36,600 bases of DNA from Chitinophagales bacterium (GTDB lineage Bacteria; Bacteroidota; Bacteroidia; Chitinophagales; Chitinophagaceae). Below the pieces are notes generated by a model. That model was not told the origin of the DNA. It searched no databases and was given only the letters and a program-made list of their open reading frames with translations. Below, piece by piece: positions 31,787 to 36,600 of this stretch. Location: contig JAATFC010000030.1 of assembly GCA_015655435.1 (NCBI GenBank), positions 1 through 36,600 on the forward strand. The letters run 5' to 3'. Each line of letters begins with the position of its first letter. Position 1 is the first letter of the stretch. The position numbers and the translations under genes are program-made.

Positions 31787-32734
31787 ATGAAAGCAATTAT
31801 CTTAAACAATGCTGGCACAGCCGAAAACCTTCATATTGTCGACATAGAAAAACCAATATTAAAAGAAAACGAAGTGCTTGTACAAACAGTTTCGTTGAGC
31901 ATCAATCCTGTGGACGTAAAGTCCAGGGCAAACGAAGGTGTATTGGATTGGTTGTTCGGAAAAGAACGTCCCGTAGTTTTGGGATGGGACATTTCCGGAA
32001 GGGTGGTCGAAGTTGGTAAAAACGTTACCGATTTCAATGTCGGGGATGACGTTTTCGGAATGGTCAATTTTTTCGGAAACGGAAAAGCATATGCCCAATA
32101 TGTCGCCGCTCCGCAAGAACACCTAGCGTATAAGCCACAAAACATTTCTCACCAGGAAGCTGCGGCATCCACACTCACCGCAAGTACGGCTTATCAGGCT
32201 TTGGTCGAAGTAGCAAAAGTCAAAAAAGGAGACAGAGTCCTTATCCATGCAGCCTCCGGTGGTGTCGGTCATTTTGCAGTACAGATTGCAAAACATTTCG
32301 GCGCTTATGTAATCGGGACTTCATCCGCGAAAAACAAGGATTTTGTTTTGTCACTTGGTACAGACGAGCATGTAGACTATACAAGTGAAGATTTCGCTGA
32401 AAAAGTAAAAGACATCGACATTGTCCTCGATACTATAGGCGGTGAAACCCTGTCCAAATCCATTCATGTCACAAAACCCAAAGGAATAATTATCACGTTG
32501 CCGTCACCTGATTTCCCTGACGAATTGAAAACCAAAGCAGAACGGAAAGGCATTTCCCTCCAATTCCTGATGGTAGCTTCAAAAAAAGAAACCATCAACC
32601 AAATCGCCAAACTATTGGAAAATGGAACTTTAAAACCGCATATCCACAAGGTGTTTGAATTTAACGAAATGGCAGACGCACACCGAGAAGTTGAGTCTAA
32701 TCGGGTTGTGGGAAAGGCAATCGTAAATATTTAG
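31787..32734 (+). CDS. MDR-family NADP-dependent oxidoreductase (quinone-reductase-like)
   Basis: A 315-residue zinc-free medium-chain dehydrogenase. The N-terminal catalytic domain shows ENEVLVQTVSLSINPVDVKS and GWDISGRVVEVGKNVTDFNV. The nucleotide-binding domain contains AASGGVGHFAVQIAKHFGAY (about 157-176), the usual glycine motif of quinone oxidoreductases. Cysteine zinc ligands are absent, as expected for this subfamily. It likely reduces quinones or activated double bonds with NADPH and may detoxify electrophiles. It is divergent from the HxlR regulator with a shared control region of 109 bases. Confidence 0.9.
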   Translation: MKAIILNNAGTAENLHIVDIEKPILKENEVLVQTVSLSINPVDVKSRANEGVLDWLFGKERPVVLGWDISGRVVEVGKNVTDFNVGDDVFGMVNFFGNGKAYAQYVAAPQEHLAYKPQNISHQEAAASTLTASTAYQALVEVAKVKKGDRVLIHAASGGVGHFAVQIAKHFGAYVIGTSSAKNKDFVLSLGTDEHVDYTSEDFAEKVKDIDIVLDTIGGETLSKSIHVTKPKGIIITLPSPDFPDELKTKAERKGISLQFLMVASKKETINQIAKLLENGTLKPHIHKVFEFNEMADAHREVESNRVVGKAIVNI

Positions 32735-32767
32735 GAATACGGTAGCGAAAGTTTATTTCTGAAAGAA

Positions 32768-32820
32768 CAGTGCATTTGATAAATTGCAATAATAATGACA
32801 ATAACAATGTTAGCGACAAC
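32768..32820 (+). repeat. Dispersed intergenic repeat, copy B
   Basis: A diverged copy of the repeat at 28412-28453, sharing ATTTGATAAATTGC and AATAATAATG and ending with AATGTTAGCG. Its GTTAGCG (32809-32815) is the exact reverse complement of CGCTAAC at 33997-34003 behind the next gene. Confidence 0.6.
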
Positions 32821-32838
32821 TCTAATTGAACCTCTCTT

Positions 32839-34002
32839 ATGAACAAAATTATTTTATTTTTAATAGGAGTCCTATTTGCCGGTACAATTGTATTCGGACA
32901 AAGTTCAAACGAAAAAACATTGTTTGTTATTGACTCTATTCCTGTTATTGACGACCCGGAAGATGGGAATGATCTTTCACAGGCAGATGTTTCAGACCTA
33001 ACCGTTGTAAAAAACAAAGACACTTTAAATGGTTTAGGTTATGGACAATTTGATGTTGTTACATTTATATTCTCAAAGGCATATAGAAACAGAGAAGATA
33101 GTATAAAGCAAATTCCTTCTTCAAAACAAATGGAAAAGAAAAGTGGAGTTTGGCTTTTTCACAATACACCATATAGTGGGCAGTTTATAGACTATTATTA
33201 TAATGGGAAAAAACAAGGAGAAGGTACATTCTTAAATGGAAGAGTGAACGGACATCGGACAATGTATTATCAAAATGGCAAAATATCTATTGAAAGAAAT
33301 TACAAGGACGGAATAGAAAATGGGATTGAGATTGAGTATTATGAAGATGGCTCAATAAAACAAAAAGGAGAATTTGTAAATGGAAAGGAGAATGGCATTT
33401 GGGATATGTATTTCCCAAACAGCCAATTAAAACAGCGAAGCAATTTTATTAATGGCGCGATGGACGGTGAAACTACTGTTTATTATTCAACGGGAAAGGT
33501 TCTTGCTGTTGAAGTGACTAAAAACGGCAAAACTAGTCCAGACAAATGGCTTGAAAAAATAAATCAGGCAATGGATAAAGGAAACGAGAGTAGCAAAGAA
33601 GAAGATTATAAAAATGCAATTAAAAATTATTCTAAAGCTATTGAAATTGACAGTACTTATGCCGAAGCCTATTTTGCGAGAGGTACGGCCAAACTAAATG
33701 ATTTTCAATTTGACGCTGCTGTTACAGATTTTGATAAGACTATACAGATAGAACCATATATGGATGTTGCATTTGCAAACAGAGCATTTGCACGAATAAG
33801 AAAGTATCAATTTGGAAATAGTCGGACAATTTCAAAGAATAGCGAGGTCACAATTTTAGCATCAAAATACAAAGTAGCACTTCCAGAAAGTGAACAGGAA
33901 AAGATTTGCAACGATTTACAGAGAGCAGTGTTTTTAGGCGACAAATCAAAAATGATAACAGAGGCAATCTCAAATTATTGCCAAACAAAGAGTAGCCGCT
34001 AA
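32839..34002 (+). CDS. Secreted MORN-repeat / TPR protein
   Basis: A 387-residue exported protein with signal peptide (MNKIILFLIGVLFAGTIVFG). Residues of about 112-235 contain about five MORN-type (MORN_2/YwqK-like) repeats of the form YYxNGK...GxF.NG..NG, for example YYNGKKQGEGTFLNGRVNGH. Residues of about 245-330 form tetratricopeptide units (YKNAIKNYSKAIEIDSTYAE, AYFARGTAKLNDFQFDAAVT). The combination suggests a protein-binding scaffold in the periplasm or at the envelope; some YwqK-like proteins are annotated as antitoxins without firm evidence. The gene is flanked by inverted GTTAGCG/CGCTAAC boxes, so it may be a mobile gene cassette. Confidence 0.85.
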   Translation: MNKIILFLIGVLFAGTIVFGQSSNEKTLFVIDSIPVIDDPEDGNDLSQADVSDLTVVKNKDTLNGLGYGQFDVVTFIFSKAYRNREDSIKQIPSSKQMEKKSGVWLFHNTPYSGQFIDYYYNGKKQGEGTFLNGRVNGHRTMYYQNGKISIERNYKDGIENGIEIEYYEDGSIKQKGEFVNGKENGIWDMYFPNSQLKQRSNFINGAMDGETTVYYSTGKVLAVEVTKNGKTSPDKWLEKINQAMDKGNESSKEEDYKNAIKNYSKAIEIDSTYAEAYFARGTAKLNDFQFDAAVTDFDKTIQIEPYMDVAFANRAFARIRKYQFGNSRTISKNSEVTILASKYKVALPESEQEKICNDLQRAVFLGDKSKMITEAISNYCQTKSSR

Positions 34003-34074
34003 CCTCGATTTGGTGCAATGCGGGCAGTAGTGCTCATATCCAACTTTGGATTTGCATCTTTGTTTTCGTTATAT
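33997..34074 (+). repeat. Possible attC-like recombination site after the MORN gene
   Basis: Starts at CGCTAAC (33997-34003, overlapping the gene's last codons) and ends near CGTTATAT (34067-34074). Between them, TTTGGTGCAATGC and the later GATTTGCATC are only loosely complementary. The boundary boxes and the 78-bp size fit an integron attC, but the stem is weak. Confidence 0.35.
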
Positions 34075-34197
34075 ACATTAAGAAAAAGTAAGCAGCAAAA
34101 GGAGATTTTCAAATGACAGCATCGAACAGAATCTAATGCTTAGCTATTGATGAAATCATAGAAGAATACTAAGCAATAAACGTTCTCCTATTTCGGA

Positions 34198-34986
34198 CTA
34201 TACATTTTCGTCTATATCCAATACAAGCCCATCATAGGAAAGGTGCATTCCCGCAGGCATTTCGCGCTCTACGATATCATATAGTCCCATGCTGTGTCCA
34301 ATATGCGTGAAGTAGACGGAAGGGATTTTAAGTTCGCGTACGACGTCTATTGCTTCTGCAAGCGAATAATGCGAGATGTGTTTGATTTTACCTAAGGCGT
34401 CCAATACCAACACGTCTGAACCCTTAATCAGTTCTTTCTGGTCATCGTCGATGCTGTTCACGTCTGTGATATAGGTGAATCGTCCAATACGAAAACCCAA
34501 TACAGGCATTTTATAGTGCCAAACGTGTATTGGCTGGATCTCAATATCGCCAATAGTAAAAGGCTGCGTATCGATTGTATTGAGTTCCACCTGAGGTATT
34601 CCCGGAAATCTTTTCTCCTCAAAAGCATAATAAAATATACGTTTCAGCGCATCCTGCGTCACTTTGGTCGCATATAATGGCATCGGTTTTTTCTGGTTGT
34701 AGTTATAGGGTCTTACTTCATCCATTCCGATGATATGGTCCATGTGCGCATGCGTGTACACGACTGCATCCAGACGTTCGTTGCCGATACGTAGCATTTG
34801 CTGACGAAAATCAGGTCCCGTATCGATGATTACTGTCGTGGTCGCCGACTCTATCAATATGCTGCTGCGCAGTCGATTGTCTTTCGGATTGGAAGAAGTG
34901 CAGACAGGACAGTGGCAACCGATAATCGGTACGCCGCTGCTAGTGCCTGTACCCAAAAAAGTAATTTTTAACGCCGGATTTTTCAC
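34198..34986 (-). CDS. MBL-fold metal-dependent hydrolase (PhnP/RNase Z-like)
   Basis: A 262-residue metallo-beta-lactamase-fold enzyme, probably a phosphodiesterase. The N-terminal LGTGTSSGVPIIGCHCPVCT (11-30) and DNRLRSSILIE resemble PhnP, including the cysteine cluster C24-x-C26-x2-C29 that binds a structural zinc there. The metal motif H79-A-H81-M-D83-H84 is complete. Further metal ligands are likely in VWHYKMPVLG, the aspartate of YITDVN and the histidines of YFTHIGHSMG. There is no signal peptide, so it is cytoplasmic. No phosphonate genes are nearby, and its natural substrate is uncertain. It is divergent from the glucosidase gene with 82 bases between starts. Confidence 0.9.
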   Translation of the reverse strand: MKNPALKITFLGTGTSSGVPIIGCHCPVCTSSNPKDNRLRSSILIESATTTVIIDTGPDFRQQMLRIGNERLDAVVYTHAHMDHIIGMDEVRPYNYNQKKPMPLYATKVTQDALKRIFYYAFEEKRFPGIPQVELNTIDTQPFTIGDIEIQPIHVWHYKMPVLGFRIGRFTYITDVNSIDDDQKELIKGSDVLVLDALGKIKHISHYSLAEAIDVVRELKIPSVYFTHIGHSMGLYDIVEREMPAGMHLSYDGLVLDIDENV

Positions 34987-35068
34987 AATGGCAAACTTAC
35001 AATTTCCACATTATTAAGAACAAGTTTTTTACCTTTCGTGTTGTGTTCAAAAAAGGACACATTTATCT

Positions 35069-36600
35069 ATGAATACGGAAAAGCAAAGACTGGCAAAACC
35101 TGAATGGAAAACATGGGGTCCATATATCTCCAATAGACAATGGGGTACCGTTCGCGAGGATTACAGTAACAACGGCGACGCATGGCATTTTACAACTTAC
35201 GAAATGGCTATTAGCAAGTCTTGGCGATGGGGTGAGGATGCCATTGCAGGCATTTCGGACGACAACCAGATACTGTGTTTCGCGCCGGGATTTTGGAACG
35301 GGAAAGATTCTATGATCAAGGAACGTTTTTTCGGTCTGAACAATACGGAAGGCAACCATGGCGAGGATGTCAAGGAGCTTTTTTACTATCTGGACAGCAC
35401 GCCGACGCATTCCTATATGAAGATGCTGTACAAATATCCTCAAGCAGCTTTTCCCTATCAGGAACTCCGTGACGTCAGCAAAAAGCTCAATGTACACGAC
35501 CCCGAATTTGAATTGGTCGACACGGGTATTTTTAATGAGAATAAATATTTTGACATTTTTATTGAATATGCCAAAGCAGATTCGAATGATATTTTAGTAA
35601 AAATCACCATTCACAATAGAGGAACGGAAGCCGCGCCCATAACGGTATTGCCAACGCTTTGGTTCAGAAACCGTTGGGATTGGGGACACAGTGATATCAA
35701 ACCAACCATGACGGCACACAAGGAAAATCGTATCGACCTCAACCAAAGAAGCCTTGGAAACTGGTATTGCTACTATGAAGACGAACATAAATTGCTCTTC
35801 TGCGAAAATGCGACCAACAACCAAAAACTTTACAATAGTGCCAACGATACGCCTTATACAAAAGACGCCATCAATGAGTACGTGGTCCACAACAATACGG
35901 ATGCCATCGACCCAAGCGAAACGGGCACTAAAGCAACTATCAAGTATGACTTAAACATAGACGGACAAGGTTGTGCGACCATCCGACTAAGACTGAAAAA
36001 TGCAACGGACATTAATCCATTTGGCGATTTCGACACTATTTTTCAGGAAAGAATAGCGGAGTGCAATGATTTTTACAATGAAGTACAAATATTGGTGGAG
36101 GATGACGACGAAAGAACTATCCAAAGACAAGCATTTGCTGGTTTGCTCTGGAACAAACAGTTCTACTACTACAATGTTGCCCGATGGCTACACGGCGACC
36201 CCGGCAATCCGCCACCTCCAGAAGGGCATACTACTTCGCGCAATACGGATTGGCCTCATATTGACAACCACGACATCCTTTCCGTTCCGGACAAATGGGA
36301 ATTTCCGTGGTATGCTTGTTGGGATTCGGCTTTTCATTGTGTGTCTTTTGCATTGATTGATATTGAATTTGCAAAAGAGCAACTGATTCTTTTTACAAGG
36401 GAATGGTACATGCACCCCAATGGCCAACTGCCGGCCTACGAGTGGCGCTTTGGCGACGTGAACCCGCCAGTGCACGCCTGGTCTGCCTTCCGGGTGTTCA
36501 AGATGGACCAGAAGCGGCGCGGCGACGCCGGCGACGTTGCTTTCTTGGAAACCGTTTTCCACCGCCTGCTACTAAATTTTACGTGGTGGGTGAACCGCAA
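35069..36600 (+). CDS. GH63-like glucosidase (5' part, cut by window end)
   Basis: A frame open from ATG 35069 to the window end, 510 codons visible. The N-terminal 300 residues form a beta-sandwich-like region (RQWGTVREDYSNNGDAWHFT, TLWFRNRWDWGHSD). From about 340 the helical barrel begins (RQAFAGLLWNKQFYYYNVAR, then WEFPWYACWDSAFH). D419 in ACWDSAFH corresponds to the general acid position of clan GH-G enzymes, and REWYMHPNGQLPAYEW and DVNPPVHAW follow. Such bacterial proteins are annotated as glucosidases acting on alpha-glucosides or glucosylated oligosaccharides. No signal peptide is seen. The last ~190 bases are sharply GC-richer while staying in frame; see findings. Confidence 0.85.
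   Translation, partial: MNTEKQRLAKPEWKTWGPYISNRQWGTVREDYSNNGDAWHFTTYEMAISKSWRWGEDAIAGISDDNQILCFAPGFWNGKDSMIKERFFGLNNTEGNHGEDVKELFYYLDSTPTHSYMKMLYKYPQAAFPYQELRDVSKKLNVHDPEFELVDTGIFNENKYFDIFIEYAKADSNDILVKITIHNRGTEAAPITVLPTLWFRNRWDWGHSDIKPTMTAHKENRIDLNQRSLGNWYCYYEDEHKLLFCENATNNQKLYNSANDTPYTKDAINEYVVHNNTDAIDPSETGTKATIKYDLNIDGQGCATIRLRLKNATDINPFGDFDTIFQERIAECNDFYNEVQILVEDDDERTIQRQAFAGLLWNKQFYYYNVARWLHGDPGNPPPPEGHTTSRNTDWPHIDNHDILSVPDKWEFPWYACWDSAFHCVSFALIDIEFAKEQLILFTREWYMHPNGQLPAYEWRFGDVNPPVHAWSAFRVFKMDQKRRGDAGDVAFLETVFHRLLLNFTWWVNR

Noticed and set aside
28621-32734. Whole accessory block as a multi-gene cassette array
   Set aside because: No attC-like structures were seen between the individual genes, and the HxlR gene points the other way; only the edges look cassette-like.
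1-36600. CRISPR array, insertion sequence or prophage genes
   Set aside because: No regularly spaced repeats and no transposase, integrase or phage structural proteins were found.

Overview
The window looks like a chromosomal segment of a Bacteroidota bacterium, most likely of the Chitinophagaceae type. The evidence is an ECF sigma/FecR pair next to a SusC (with STN domain)/SusD pair, several Crp/Fnr regulators with the Bacteroidota-style C-terminal helix-turn-helix, a miaB / sigma-54 activator / lptE / secG gene string, and promoter elements of the TAnnTTTG type. Base composition is moderately AT-rich. The exact genus is inference.

Layout. Positions 2-4929 hold a plus-strand operon: miaB 3' end, a MntA/HepT-type toxin-antitoxin pair apparently inserted into it, a sigma-54 activator, lptE, a Glu-rich protein and secG, closed by a terminator. 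Positions 5138-9023 hold a second plus-strand string: mltG, a YihY/BrkB membrane protein, a bestrophin channel and an LCIB-like (theta-type) carbonic anhydrase homologue. Two small secreted proteins with a shared Tyr-rich motif follow (9283-10229). A perfect 25-bp inverted repeat separates them from a minus-strand uptake locus read from 18349 down to 10343: ECF sigma, FecR, SusC, SusD, TlpA-like thioredoxin protein. Next, on the minus strand, are ribosomal genes rplK-rplA-rplJ-rplL without the usual nusG/secE or rpoBC neighbours, two overlapping Crp/Fnr regulators, and an RsmB-type methyltransferase divergent from cutC. Then come an unrecognised protein, a lipoprotein endonuclease/phosphatase-family protein, and gltX.

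From about 28280 to 34200 the window becomes accessory in character. It has a 639-bp gene-free stretch with nested palindromes that resemble integron attC sites, then a Crp/Fnr regulator, a dienelactone-hydrolase lipoprotein, a GNAT acetyltransferase, an HxlR regulator divergent from an MDR-type oxidoreductase, and a MORN/TPR protein whose flanks look like those of a gene cassette. The window ends with an MBL-fold hydrolase and the 5' part of a GH63-like glucosidase, whose last visible ~190 bases change abruptly in base composition.

The most attractive candidate system is the bestrophin + LCIB-like pair at 7218-9023. It puts an anion channel beside a homologue of the algal limiting-CO2-inducible carbonic anhydrase, the same two families that work together in the Chlamydomonas CO2-concentrating mechanism. 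No tRNA, CRISPR array, transposase or integrase was found.
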